DNA from: Lampris incognitus
Taxonomy: Eukaryota > Chordata > Actinopteri > Lampriformes > Lampridae
Direction: 5' to 3'
DNA: 64,000 bases
NCBI RefSeq assembly: GCF_029633865.1
Contig: NC_079211.1
Span: forward strand, 149,515,901 to 149,579,900
Below, in pieces: positions 36,000-46,365 of the stretch. Within the stretch, counting starts at the first letter, position 1; each line of letters begins with the position of its first letter. Below the pieces are notes generated by a model. It was given only the letters and a program-made list of their open reading frames with translations. It did not search any database and was not told the DNA's origin. Made by a program: the position numbers and the translations under genes.

Positions 36000-38180
36000 G
36001 TGGGTGTGGCAGAATACAACCAGTAACTCGTCATCAGATAGGAAAAATACCTGTTCTGTTTAGTTGTTTCACCAGTATATATGCTGAATTTGTAAATATT
36101 TATGTTGATGGTATTTCAATTTGAAGCAGTTTATACTAGAAAGTACAAGATGTGCCATTGTAGTATTCTCCTGATTTTATTTGCTTTGCAGGGATCCATG
36201 CAACATATTACTAGTCAAGTGACATACTATGTAACCACTTGATCCTAAGTATCAGTGTGTTTCAGTACTAACTCAAACATCTTATGTTTGGTTTCTGTAG
36301 TGTTCAGGAGTTCATGACCTTCACAAGTGCCTTGATTGTCGAGCGAACATCACATGGAACCCGTGCCTCTGTCAAAGAACAAGGTTAAGATAAACCCTTA
36401 GCTATCCGGTTTAAAACATTTTGAAACCTTCATTAATTTCACAACATACTTAATTGTTAGACAATGCACTTATACTTTAGAGTTATACATAATTGATTCA
36501 TCTCAAATGTTCATCTGTCTGGCAGCCAAATAAATGTTAGCGACTTTGCTTTGACCAAACATTATTTTCCTTCTCCTCAGAGTATCTGTGTCACGTGTAT
36601 GTGAGAAATGACAACCTGAGTGCTGTGGTGATAGCAGATAACGAATACCCGCAGAGAGTCTGTTTCACCTTGCTGGACAAGGTGGGTAAAAACCACAAAT
36701 TCTAAGACTCAGGTTTTCTTTGCCCTGATGTATTATTCTCTTATGCAACTTTTCAATATTGATGGTTCTGTGCTTTTGCAGGTTTTAGAGGAATTCTCCA
36801 GACAAGTGGATAGTATAGACTGGCCTTCTGGTAACCCTGACACCATCACCTACAAAGCACTGGATATTCACCTTGCTAAATACCAGGTACACCTGTTGGC
36901 CGATTAGAAAAGTGGAACAATCTAATGGAAAACACCAATATTTTGTCAGTAAGCAGTCTGATCAGGCTCTATGGTGACCCTAGAGGAGTGCTTCCTGTTT
37001 TGTCTATATTCTCCCAGGATTGATGCCAGTGAGCAATGGCCACTTAATACGTGCTAAAATATTGGCATATTTACAATAAGTAGCAATGTGCTGGTGAGTG
37101 AAATTCATATCAGCGCTTTTTATTGCACAACCTTCGGTTGATCAAAGAGCTTGGGTGCCAACACGTCAGTGTTTTTTGCTTTGTAACTGTGTTAATTTAC
37201 TTAAACTATTCAAACAAATCACACTGATGTTATCAAATGGGCCCTCTCAGCAACAGAATGTTTTCTGACTTACCCTTAAACATATGGACATGCTGATACC
37301 TCTAAATGAAAACCATGGTGTCTTGATATTGTTCACTCGCGCTAGTAAATGTAAGTATCTCGAGTTTCATTTGGATTTAGTAATTGTTACGAATTACTTA
37401 TTGTTTCCTTTAAGTCACAGAAATGTTCTATAAACTATGGGCCTGAAATTTAACCCTCTAAATGTTATGCTGGATTTTTTATGCTTCACCTTTTGGACTT
37501 TTCACGTGCCATCAGTGGCGTAATTAAGGTTTTCCAAAATGAAGCCGTTGTGTTCAAGTCTTTGTGCCAGAACTCTGGTACCACTGTGAGAGTTGTCTGG
37601 TTTGCAAGACTAATTGAGACCCCCATTTATTTATCACTTGTTAATTAGCTTGGATTGTTTTAAATGTTCATCCCTAGTTGGCATACTTGTTTCCTGTTTT
37701 CTTTTAAAGATGAAGCGTGTCGTAACAGTTTGCATTAAGGAATGTGACGCCTGAAAGCTTCTGTTTCTTTCCAGAACCCCAGGGAAGCAGATGCTATGAC
37801 TAAAGTACAGGCTGAGCTGGATGAGACAAAAATAATTTTGGTGAGACTTTAGATAAAAATTCCCAACATCTGCATATACTGCGCATAAAAAGGCAACTGT
37901 CTTCTACAAATAAATAAATGGCCTGTTTTGTCCCAACAGCACAACACTATGGAAAGTCTGCTTGAGAGGGGAGAGAAACTGGATGATCTGGTGGCAAAGT
38001 CAGAGCACCTTGGAACCCAGTCTAAAGCCTTCTATAAGACTGTAAGTACTGAAACCTTTGCTCATAAACCATGGAGCTCTTTGACGCTGTGGACATACAC
38101 CAGTCATTGTTAAGGGGCCTGATTGTGTGCATTTAATCCCACAGGCACGGAAACAGAACTCGTGCTGTGAAATCATGTGA
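35896..38180 (+). CDS. ykt6: ykt6, R-SNARE YKT6, complete, seven coding exons
   Basis: YKT6 is a prenylated vesicle SNARE acting in ER-Golgi, endosome-Golgi and autophagosome-lysosome fusion. It cycles between cytosol and membranes. Exons: 35896-35999, 36301-36383, 36581-36681, 36782-36886, 37775-37840, 37940-38041, 38145-38180. All junctions are GT-AG, 597 nt, 198 residues, the human size. Residues 1 to about 130 are the longin domain (MKLYSLSILNKG, SSFSFFQRSSVQEFMTFTSA, CHVYVRNDNLSAVV). About 138-193 is the SNARE coiled coil (MTKVQAELDETKIILHNTM, ESLLERGEKLDDLVAKSE) with the zero-layer Arg in LLERGE. The C-terminus CCEIM gives a palmitoylated Cys followed by a CAAX farnesylation site. It is intact and has no transmembrane helix, as expected. 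Confidence 0.98.
36301..36383 (+). CDS. ykt6: ykt6 coding exon 2
   Basis: SVQEFMTFTSALIVERTSHG to ASVKEQ, acceptor TTTCTGTAG, donor GTTAAG. Confidence 0.97.
36581..36681 (+). CDS. ykt6: ykt6 coding exon 3
   Basis: EYLCHVYVRNDNLSAVV to FTLLDK, acceptor TCTCCTCAG, donor GTGGGT. Confidence 0.97.
36782..36886 (+). CDS. ykt6: ykt6 coding exon 4
   Basis: VLEEFSRQVDSIDWPSG to DIHLAKYQ, acceptor TTTTGCAG, donor GTACAC. It completes the longin domain. Confidence 0.97.
37775..37840 (+). CDS. ykt6: ykt6 coding exon 5
   Basis: NPREADAMTKVQAELDETKI, then IL; acceptor TCTTTCCAG, donor GTGAGA. Start of the SNARE motif. Confidence 0.97.
37940..38041 (+). CDS. ykt6: ykt6 coding exon 6
   Basis: HNTMESLLERGEKLDDLV to SKAFYKT, acceptor CCCAACAG, donor GTAAGT. 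Contains the zero-layer arginine. Confidence 0.97.
38145..38180 (+). CDS. ykt6: ykt6 coding exon 7 with stop codon
   Basis: ARKQNSCCEIM then TGA, acceptor AATCCCACAG. The CCEIM box is the double-lipidation signal. Human has CCAIM as I recall it. Confidence 0.97.
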   Translation, partial: ARKQNSCCEIM

Positions 38181-40256
38181 TGTCACTGCCTAGTCCTCTC
38201 AGGACACGCCTCTCTGCCTTTCTGCTTTTCCTACAACTCCCATCATGCACCAGCCGCCAGCTCTCAGCACACAGGACAGGAGGAGTGCTGTCCAACCCAG
38301 AAAAGGGCGCCAGGACAAAGGAAGGAGGGACAGATGGTTGTGGGCCGGTTGGGATCTACAGTAAAATCCTGGGCTTTTGACTGATGGGGGCTGAAGGACT
38401 GATGGGTTTGGTCAGGGAAAATATAATATTTTAAACTATGAAAGGGTGAACATCTTTGCGGTGTTTCAGTGCCAGCTGAAAGACATAATATGATCTCGTG
38501 AATTGGTGGTGTGTTGTTGAAATGTCTTCAAAACATTTTCTGTTTCCAGATGAGTCCTCAGTTAAGTTTGATCTCAGCTCCATAGAAATTTTGAAAGAGA
38601 ATTATCCAATTTTTTTTTATGTGCTTTTGCGTCAAGTCAACCCAGACAATCTGCCGTTCTTGTCTTTTGAACTAATATGCCGCTGCTGAGGTTGATTCCT
38701 TCCAGACAAGACCTCCGCAGCTTCTCCTGTAGGCATGATTTATTAAGCCACTTGGTGGCGCTGTTCATCCACTCTTGCATCGGGGACGCGCGGTTGCCTT
38801 TTCAACTTGCCCCGGTTTTGGAGGTCATGCTGGGAACAGTACCGAGAGCTTGGCCAGCCAGCCAGCCAGCCAGCCAATGTGACTGGGCCTGTGGTAACAA
38901 AACAGCATTTGATTCTACAGCCACTTAAAGGAATATCTTTGCATTTTTAAGACTGGGTTAAGTTAAATAACTGTCTTGCTTTACTTTCCGATACTGTTGA
39001 GTGAACACATAAACACATTCCCATGTTGAATGATTGTGTTGTTGACTGTTGTTGTGACGGTGGCTGGTGAGGTTTGACAGCATTGGTTTCATTTGCCCGT
39101 AATTAAAATGGGCTGAACCTTAGGGTGCAAGAGAGGTAAAGCATTGCTAAAGTTTGTAATTCCTCGTTGTGCTGAATATGATGTAGTCGAATGGAAGGGC
39201 AGGTGTAATGCCCTTTTCTGTTGTTTTGGGGAGGGGGGGGGGTTTATACAGTGGCTCCGGTGTTAATGTTATACTGGTTGTTGGATTTCCTTAACCGTAA
39301 TGGTACATTAGATGTCCCATATCAGATCTCTGATATTGGGGTCAATTATCAGATACATTTGACTGTATTCATTTTAATTTAAAAGGCAGATCTGGACAAG
39401 CACTCCTGTGTTGGCCGTCACCGCAGGTCAGCATTTATCTCTTTGGGTATTTGTGCGAGATGAGTCTCCTGTGGTCTGTGTGTAATGGAGGTGTGCCGAG
39501 TGACAAGACATCAGGTGGCTGGTTAATGTGTGAGTCACTCCATCGTTTTCACACACATCCATCTGAAGAACTCGGTTTGCTGTGTGGATGTGAGTGGATT
39601 ATCATGCCTTCATGTTGACGCTGTTCCCTGTCAAGCTTGCAGTCAACAATCATTGACCAATCTTAAGATGTGAAGATGCCTTCGGTCCTGTATTTTAGAT
39701 GTCTTTCTGCTTCATCTCTGCTCTAACTGCTTCACACGTGTCGACCGCGTTGATGTTTGTGGGACTGGTTTTTTGTGTGTGTGGACAGTTGTGGACTGCA
39801 TCCACACCTATCGCTTTTACAGTAACACTAAACTTCTGTTCAATAGCAAAGCAGCCTGTCAATGTCCCCTCTATTAAACAACATTTCCTATGAAGGACAG
39901 GAAATCGATGACCCTTGTACTTGCTAATGATCAGCTTTCGTATGTGAAGCTCGTCTACGGGTGAGTTTAAACAGTTTGTCTAAAGCTAAACATTTTTTTC
40001 TAGTTTTTAAATGTGCTGAATTGTAACACCTGTTGAGTATACAGAAGTTCTGCCGTAAGCTGAAGTGTTGCTGTCCGGTGTGTTAACATTAGACAGGTTG
40101 TATTCCAATTTGTTGTCCAAATAATTGTGTGCAAATCTTAAACAAACACTTGCGGTTATGAACAGCACTTTTCCGTTTGTATGAACATTTGTTATGGAGC
40201 TTTCTGTCGCCTGAACACTTTACTGTTTACAGAATATGTAATCTTGCCTAAATAAA
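38181..40256 (+). other. ykt6: Probable ykt6 3' UTR
   Basis: No separate gene is recognisable after the stop. AATAAA at 40251-40256 (CCTAAATAAACATG) is a suitable poly(A) signal, giving a 3' UTR of about 2.07 kb. (CAGC)n at 38856-38876 is a small microsatellite. Confidence 0.55.
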
Positions 40257-40698
40257 CATGAAAATGGTGGCCGGTGTGCTAACAGGGTCGTTCGTTTCAC
40301 CCGTTCAAGTTAAATGTATTCTTTGTGTTGAAATGAGCTTGTGTTGCAGTCGCATGAGACCAGGGACGACATCAGACATGTGGAGCGTAGGAAACATCTG
40401 ACCTGTTTGATGGCTGCATCTTGAGGAACGCTGATCCGAGTATAGCTGCTGATGACGTCACCACGGTTCTGTCGGGTCCTTGTTCCTGCTCAACTGAAGT
40501 CTGGTAGACGTCTCCAAATCTAGATATTGCGTCCAGTTGCATACCCACTACACAGCTAAATATATTATATCCCTTGGTGGCGGTTAATTATATTTCACCC
40601 AACCCTGTTTTGATGGATCTGGCTTATCACTGATAGACAAAAGATGAAAAATATGGTTTTGCAAAAGGAATCTAGTTTCAAACTGCCATCGACAAATA

Positions 40699-42266
40699 CA
40701 CTGCTCAAAAAAATAAAGGGAACACAAGCAATGCAATGTAGCTCCAAGTCAATCACACTTTTGAGATATCAACCTGTCCAGTTAGGAAGCAACACTGATT
40801 TGTGAATCAATTTCACCTGTTGGTAAATTGTCTAATTTCCACCAGGTGGAAGTTAGACAATTTGCAAGACAACCCCTATAGAAGGAATGGATTTGCAGGT
40901 GGTGGCCACAGACCATTTGCCTGTCCTCATCTTTTCTGGCCGATTTTTGGTTAGTTTTTCATTTTGCTAGTGCCCTCACCACTAGAGGTGGCATCTGCAA
41001 CCTACAGAAGTTGCTCAGGTAGTGCAGCTCATCCAGGATGGCACATCAATGTGTGCTGTGGCAAGAAGATTTGATGTGTCTCCCAGCACAGTGTCCAGAG
41101 CATGGAGGAGGTACCAGGAGACAGGCCAGTACACCAGGAGACGTGGAGGGGGCCGCAGGAGGACGACAACCCCGCAGCAGGACCGCTATCTGGTCCTTTG
41201 TGCAAGGAGGAACAGGAGGAGCACTGCCGGAGCCCTACAAAACGACCTTCAACAGGCCACTAATGTGCAGGTTTCTGCTCAAACAGTGAGAAACAGAATG
41301 CATGAGGATGGTATGAGGGCCCGACGTCCACAATTGGGGCCTGTGCTCTCAGCCCAACACCGTGCAGCCCGATTGACCTTTGCCAGAGAACATCTTGGTT
41401 GGCAGATTGGCCATTGGCGCCCTGTGCTCTTCACAGATGAGAGCAGGTTCACACTGAACACATGTGACAGACGTGAGAGAGTCTGGAGACGCTGTGGAGA
41501 ACGTTCTGCTGCCTGCAACATCCTCCAGCATGACCGGTTTGGCGGTGGGTCAGTGATGGTCTGGGGAGGCATATCCTTGGAGGGCCGCACAGACCTCTAC
41601 GTGCTAGCCAGAGGTACCATGACTGCCATTAGGTACCGGGATGAGATCCTCAGACCCATTGTCAGACCATATGCCGGTGCAGTGGGCCCTGGGTTCCTGC
41701 TCATGCATGACAATGCTCGTCCTCATGTGGCCAGAGTGTGTCAGCAGTTCCTGTATGTCGAGGGCATTGATGCTATGGACCGGCCTGCACGTTCCCCAGA
41801 CCTGAATCCAATCGAGCACCTCTGGGACATCATGTCTCGTACCATCCGCCAACGCGATGTCGCACCACAGACTGTCCAGGAGTTGACCGATGCCCTGATC
41901 CAGGTCTGGGAGGAGATCCCTCAGGAGACCATCCGTCGTCTCATCAGGAGCATGCCCAGACGTTGTAGGGAGTGCATACAGGCAGGTGGAGGCCACACAC
42001 ACTACTGAGCCTCATTTTGAATCGTCTTGAAGAATTTCCACAGACGTTGGATCAGCCTATGTTCTCATTTTCCACTTTGATTTTGAGTATGATTCTGAAT
42101 CCAGACCTTAATGGGCTAATGATTTTGATTTCCATTGATCATTCTTAGGTTATTTTGCTCTAAACACATTCCTCTGTGTAATAAATAAAGATTTTCAGCT
42201 GAAATATTTCATTCATCGAGGTCTATATTGTGTTTTTAGGTGTTCCCTTTATTTTTTTGAGCAGTG
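40699..42266 (+). mobile_element. Tc1-family transposon with identical terminal repeats
   Basis: The terminal inverted repeats begin CACTGCTCAAAAAAATAAAG at 40699, with the exact complement ending at 42266. All 27 bases compared are identical, and TA flanks both sides. 1568 bp, with one transposase gene. The identical ends suggest a young insertion. It lies between ykt6 and the RhoGEF gene. Confidence 0.95.
40986..42008 (+). CDS. Tc1-like transposase, full-length but lacking an ATG start
   Basis: It catalyses cut-and-paste transposition of its element. The frame is open from 40986 to TGA at 42006-42008. After [11 protein letters not shown] it runs [11 protein letters not shown]. The N-terminal helix-turn-helix ([20 protein letters not shown]) and [13 protein letters not shown] linker are followed by a DDE catalytic domain with VLFTDESRF (D), [21 protein letters not shown] (D) and [12 protein letters not shown] (E). 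34 residues lie between the second D and E (DD34E). No in-frame ATG precedes the helix-turn-helix. The first is in DGTSM. A GTG at 41022 is not a normal eukaryotic start. A small deletion near AGAGGTGGCATCTGC may have removed the start codon. One oddity is [10 protein letters not shown], where WPARSPDL is usual. Confidence 0.85.
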   Translation, partial: RWHLQPTEVAQVVQLIQDGTSMCAVARRFDVSPSTVSRAWRRYQETGQYTRRRGGGRRRTTTPQQDRYLVLCARRNRRSTAGALQNDLQQATNVQVSAQTVRNRMHEDGMRARRPQLGPVLSAQHRAARLTFAREHLGWQIGHWRPVLFTDESRFTLNTCDRRERVWRRCGERSAACNILQHDRFGGGSVMVWGGISLEGRTDLYVLARGTMTAIRYRDEILRPIVRPYAGAVGPGFLLMHDNARPHVARVCQQFLYVEGIDAMDRPARSPDLNPIEHLWDIMSRTIRQRDVAPQTVQELTDALIQVWEEIPQETIRRLIRSMPRRCRECIQAGGGHTHY

Positions 42267-42269
42267 TAC

Positions 42270-42410
42270 ATCCATCCATCCATCCATCCATTATCCGATT
42301 CACTTATCCTGCTTTCAGGGTCATGGGGAAGCTGGAGCCTATCCCAGCAGTCACTGGGTGGCAGGCGGGGAGACACCCTGGACAAGCCGCCAGACCATCA
42401 CAGGGCTAAA
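42270..42410 (-). mobile_element. SINE family A, 3' body fragment
   Basis: (CATC)n, CATTATCCGATTCACTTATC, CAGCAGTCACTGGGTGGCAG, CAAGCCGCCAGACCATCACA. It directly abuts the Tc1 element. Confidence 0.75.
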
Positions 42411-42419
42411 TAGTGTACA

Positions 42420-42605
42420 CTCTTCCAAGCCGTCCCGGTCTCTGCTCCACCCCCTCTGCTGATCCGGGGAGGGCTGCAGACTACCACATGCCTCCTCCCA
42501 TATACGTGGAGTCGCCAGCCGCTTCTTTTCACCGGACAGTGAGGAGTTTCACCAGGGGGATGTAGCACGTGGGAGGATCATGCCATTCCCCCACACTACC
42601 CAGAG
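42420..42605 (-). mobile_element. SINE family B, 3' fragment
   Basis: CTGCTCCACCCCCTCTGCTG, GGGAGGGCTGCAGACTACCA, GAGTTTCACCAGGGGGATGT. The tRNA-like head is absent. Confidence 0.75.
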
Positions 42606-44390
42606 GCCAGTCGGTGGATCTTTAGGAGAGAAGCATCTACCAGTACATCATAATATTGAGTGAATGTGGACACACAAATAATCACACCGTGAGATGTGTG
42701 AGACTTTAACCTACCGCTCATTCGTACGACTTTTAATAACGGCTGCAGTTGCTGACGGTTGTCTGTTAGAGTCCGACTTGAATCTGAATACCTTCATCTT
42801 CTGGCTTTCTCTGGGCTCCTCTCTGAAACCCAGGGGTCTTGGTTTTATGCTGCTTACTCTGGACATCCCACCTGCTGCATGACTGTTCAGTCTTGACAAT
42901 AAACTGTGACTTTTTTCTTTTTACATCAGTGCCATGTGTAAGCACATCAGAGCAGACATTAAAGGGACATTCCGGGTGGGGTTTTACAACGTGGGTCTTA
43001 TCTGTGTAGTTTTTGCCATTGAGCATATTGGTTATGATATAATTTTACTGACCAGCTTGATTTTGGACAGGGGGCCGCCGCTGGACTCAGCTTCACAACG
43101 GCTTCTGATGGGACAACACAACACGAGAGTCAGACATGGTTCAGCAAGTCCACCATGGAAACCCCCCCCCCCAAGAAAACAAGAGCCAGATTGTAACAGA
43201 ACAAAATCAAAAAGTTATCCTGTAAGGTTTTGAATAACAGCTCAGCATCAAACTTAACACGGCACTAAACACGAGACCTCTTTAGTGAGTTCTCTGACAT
43301 CCACAGGTTCAAGACACTACGCCACCAAAAAAACGACCCCGTAGGTCGTTTGTACAAGCAGCTTATTACGACCTACTATAGTGACGTTTTACAGCTATGC
43401 GACCTCTAGCGGCCGTGCTGCCAATAGCAACCTCAGTTACTATGCTAGACGGCGAAACAGCACAAAAACGCTCCGTCTACATATTCTGCTGTTCCCAAAC
43501 GGTTTTCATCACTACCTACTGCCCACTCCCCTTCACCAGCCTGTCTGTGGGACGCTGCAGACAGGAGGTCAACTAGTCGATACAAACCCACAATGCACAG
43601 AGGAGAAAAGTATCTGTGGCATACCTCCTGCCGCCGCTAGGGGCGCTGCTTTAGGAACCGCTCCTGTGGGGCGCATGGGTCGGTTGGAGGACTTGTGGTT
43701 GAGACGTTTCAGAACACAGCAGGCGGGTCTCGGTACTGTGACGTCAGCGTAGCAGGATAAACGCAGCTGCAGCTGATAACACTCATAATGGACCGGTTGG
43801 ATGCACCGGAGAGTTCAAATAAAAGCTGTCAGTTATTTTTTGTTGAACGTTTTGGACTCGGAGTTAAAAGATAGAGGCTAAAGTTATCCGCTAAGCTAAA
43901 GCTCCGACTGTTGGGTTCGCTGCCCAGACCCGCCCTAACCGGTCCCGGCCAGAGCGTCCACGGGGTCAGGCCACCCTTACCCGAGGGATAGCGGGTGTAG
44001 ATCGGTGTAGTGTTCGGGGACTCGTCGTTCTCCAGCGACCCCTCTGGCCCACCCGGGCAACTGCAGCCAAGCAACCGAAAGCGTTCGGGTGGGATAAGGG
44101 GGGGGGTCGACTGTTCACTGGTCTTGCTACTGGTTCCGCGTGTTGCTATGGTTACAGCGTATGATTTTAGAACAGCGATTAAACCTGAGCGGAACTACGT
44201 GTGCATTGTATTGTAGCGAATTCGGGGGGACAACGCAACCACAGGAAGTGCCGCGGCCGGGAAGCGAACCCGCTCGACTAAAGGGTCAGACCCGCCGGCC
44301 AGCCAGCGGCGAGCGGGTCTACTTATCCATGCACGTTACAATATGGTTTTAATGACCCCCCCCCAGCTAATAAGAGACCAGTGCTCTCTG
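42606..44390. other. Intergenic stretch with repeat scraps
   Basis: No gene recognised. At 43330-43375 ACGACCCCGTAGGTCGT and TTACGACCTAC form inverted repeats. 43715-43795 (TCTCGGTACTGTG.., GGATAAACGCAGCTGCAG) has a diverged match at 62455-62530. Confidence 0.45.
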
Positions 44391-44507
44391 TATCAACGAA
44401 TTTCCTGGTGAGGGGGGTCACCGGGGAAACGATTATGGGTAATACTTCCGGTGTTCGGCGGAAGCAGTATCGCAGACCGGCGGCAGATTTGGCTGAAGAG
44501 GCGTTAG

Positions 44508-46073
44508 TTGTTGCTGTTCGTGTTTAAGAAAAAAAAGACGATAAAAGTTGCTAAGCTACCTATAAGATGTCGTCACGGAGCTCGAGGACAACACGCGCTG
44601 TTCGTGGTTGTAGGTAACCAGACGAAACTTGACGGGCGGCTTAAACGGGAGCGCTTCGATTATAAGCCTGAAACTAAACCCGACTTCCTGTCAGCGATGG
44701 CACACTTTCCATCGCCTCCCACAAGACGACGAGGCAAAAAGAACTTGGCCACCCGAGAAGAAGAGACGGGCCACCAGAGGCCACCCGAGAAGAAGAGACG
44801 GGCCACCAGAGGCCACCCGAGAAGAAGAGACGGGCCTCCAGAGGCCACCCGAGAAGAAGAGACGCGACTCGTCACGTCCCAACAACAGGTAGGTTCATGT
44901 GATGTCCACTAGTTGGCCAGCTGTGTTTACACCAGGGTTTTTTAAAAACTATTATTAGTGTAAGAAAACCCCGTGTGCCACGGTGACGGGCAGGTGACCT
45001 GAAGTTTCTACCTGCCACGGGCATTTAAAGTTACCCTTTATTGGCAGGGGCTAATTTCCTCCCCAGTTTTAACCAACAGATACAGAATATTTATTTTGAA
45101 AATATGAAACCCAGGCTGTGTATCCTGATGTCCAGTGGTGCCCCCAGAAATGTTTCATAGGGGGGGGGGGCAAATGGGGCCACTGAAAATCTTGGGGTGG
45201 CACACCAAAACCAAAAGCCATGGCTGAATTTCGGGAATTCTATGCTGCTGTTGTAGTGTACTGTATAGGCTAGTGGAAAACTGTCAATATGAGAGTTAAG
45301 AAAAATATACATTATTGATTTAAATGAACAGCCCCTAATGTAAGATATCAGATAGAAGCATATTATGTATAATCAGAAGCATATTCTGCATATGCGACTC
45401 GTGGCTGGGGGGGGCCAGCGGGGGGGCCTGGGATAGTATCAAGGTGGCCGTGGCCAACCCTGGCCACCCCTTGGGGGCGCCACTGCTGATGTCTGTGTGC
45501 AAGTTAGAGTCTGATTAGCAACCCTAGTCCCCTATACATACACACCACTTGGTTCAGAGGGCTTATCTGCAGCAGAGAACAGTCTGACAACAGCTACAAG
45601 TAAGGCACCGTGTTTAAAGTTGTTTATCTAAAGTAGCCCCGATTTGTTATTAGTATTTGCCTTTCCAGACCCTTCACAAGTAATATCATAAACTAATAAT
45701 GAATTCTCAACACTGTACTTTAAATTTGTGCACATGTAATTTCTGTCAATCTTTGTGTACTTTTCCATCTGCTTGAACTACTGAAGCGATACTAATGTGT
45801 TGTGTCTTGTGCTGATCAGCCTGTCTGTCTGTAACGCAGTGTTGTGTTGTTGGTTTGTTCCAGGACGGCTCTCTGGAAGATGAGACACGTGTAGATGCTG
45901 GTTCGCCTCCGAGCTTTTTAGATTGCCCATCGCCTCACCATCACCTCACCATCGCCTCACCATCGCTTCACCATCACCTCACCATCACCTCACCATCGCC
46001 TCACCATCGCCTCACCATCACAGGCAACGGACGGACTCAACAAAATAGCTCCAAATGCTACCGCCGCACGTGA
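44508..46073 (+). CDS. Possible two-exon reading frame inside element T (unknown)
   Basis: Exon candidate 44508-44890 encodes LLFVFKKKKTIKVAKLPI, GNQTKLDGRLKRERFDYK, then repeated PPEKKRR/PREEET blocks. CAACAACAG/GTAGGT is a good donor. TGTTTGTTCCAG at 45864 is a good acceptor followed by DGSLEDETRVDAGSPPSF and HHHLTI repeats to TGA. The conserved look of KLDGRLKRERFDYKPETKP and the splice sites are the only support. No known transposase domain is visible. It may equally be an unselected frame over tandem repeats. Confidence 0.25.
44747..44870. repeat. 32-bp tandem repeat, about 4 units
   Basis: Unit GGCCACCCGAGAAGAAGAGA plus CGGGCCACCAGA. The period is not a multiple of three, so each unit is read in a different frame. 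Confidence 0.9.
45925..46022. repeat. 9-bp tandem repeat (CACCATCRC/CTCACCATC)
   Basis: CCTCACCATCGCCTCACCAT-type units repeated about ten times. Confidence 0.9.
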
Positions 46074-46365
46074 TACGAGGCCACCTCTTCACGTCATCTT
46101 CCCAACCACCTGTTACGGACGCAAAGGTATTCTCATTTCACCCTTCTTGAGCTTGTGAGGTGGTGTTCCCACATCAGTAGCTAATGTGGCTGGCGAGACC
46201 TTCATAAATGAACGAGACGGCGCACAAATCGCTCTAAGAAAGACGGTTAGCGTACCGTTACCACGGAAACGCCGGTTCCGGCTCAGTGACGGGACGCGCC
46301 GGAAGTCGCGCCCATAATTCACGCAAGGTATCGTGGGGGCTAGGAATAAGGTGGATAAGTTGTAA

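Larger units (their letters stand above)
44395..46365 (+). mobile_element. Element T, longer copy with inverted-repeat ends
   Basis: Left end TTTCCTGGTGAGGGGGGTCA.., ATTATGGGTAATACTTCCGG. Right end CCGGAAGTCGCGCCCATAAT..GTATCGTGGGGGCTAGG. The ATTATGGGTnnnACTTCCGG words face each other. The short copy at 13.35-13.56 kb has the same two ends and no interior, which defines the boundaries. The interior holds a possible two-exon reading frame and minisatellites. Superfamily unknown. Confidence 0.6.

Noticed and set aside
41279-42002. Minus-strand frames of 103 and 132 codons
   Set aside because: They are antisense to the Tc1 transposase and have no domain of their own.
44660-44885. Minus-strand frames rich in SSRVASGGPSLLLG
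   Set aside because: Antisense by-products of the 32-bp tandem repeat.
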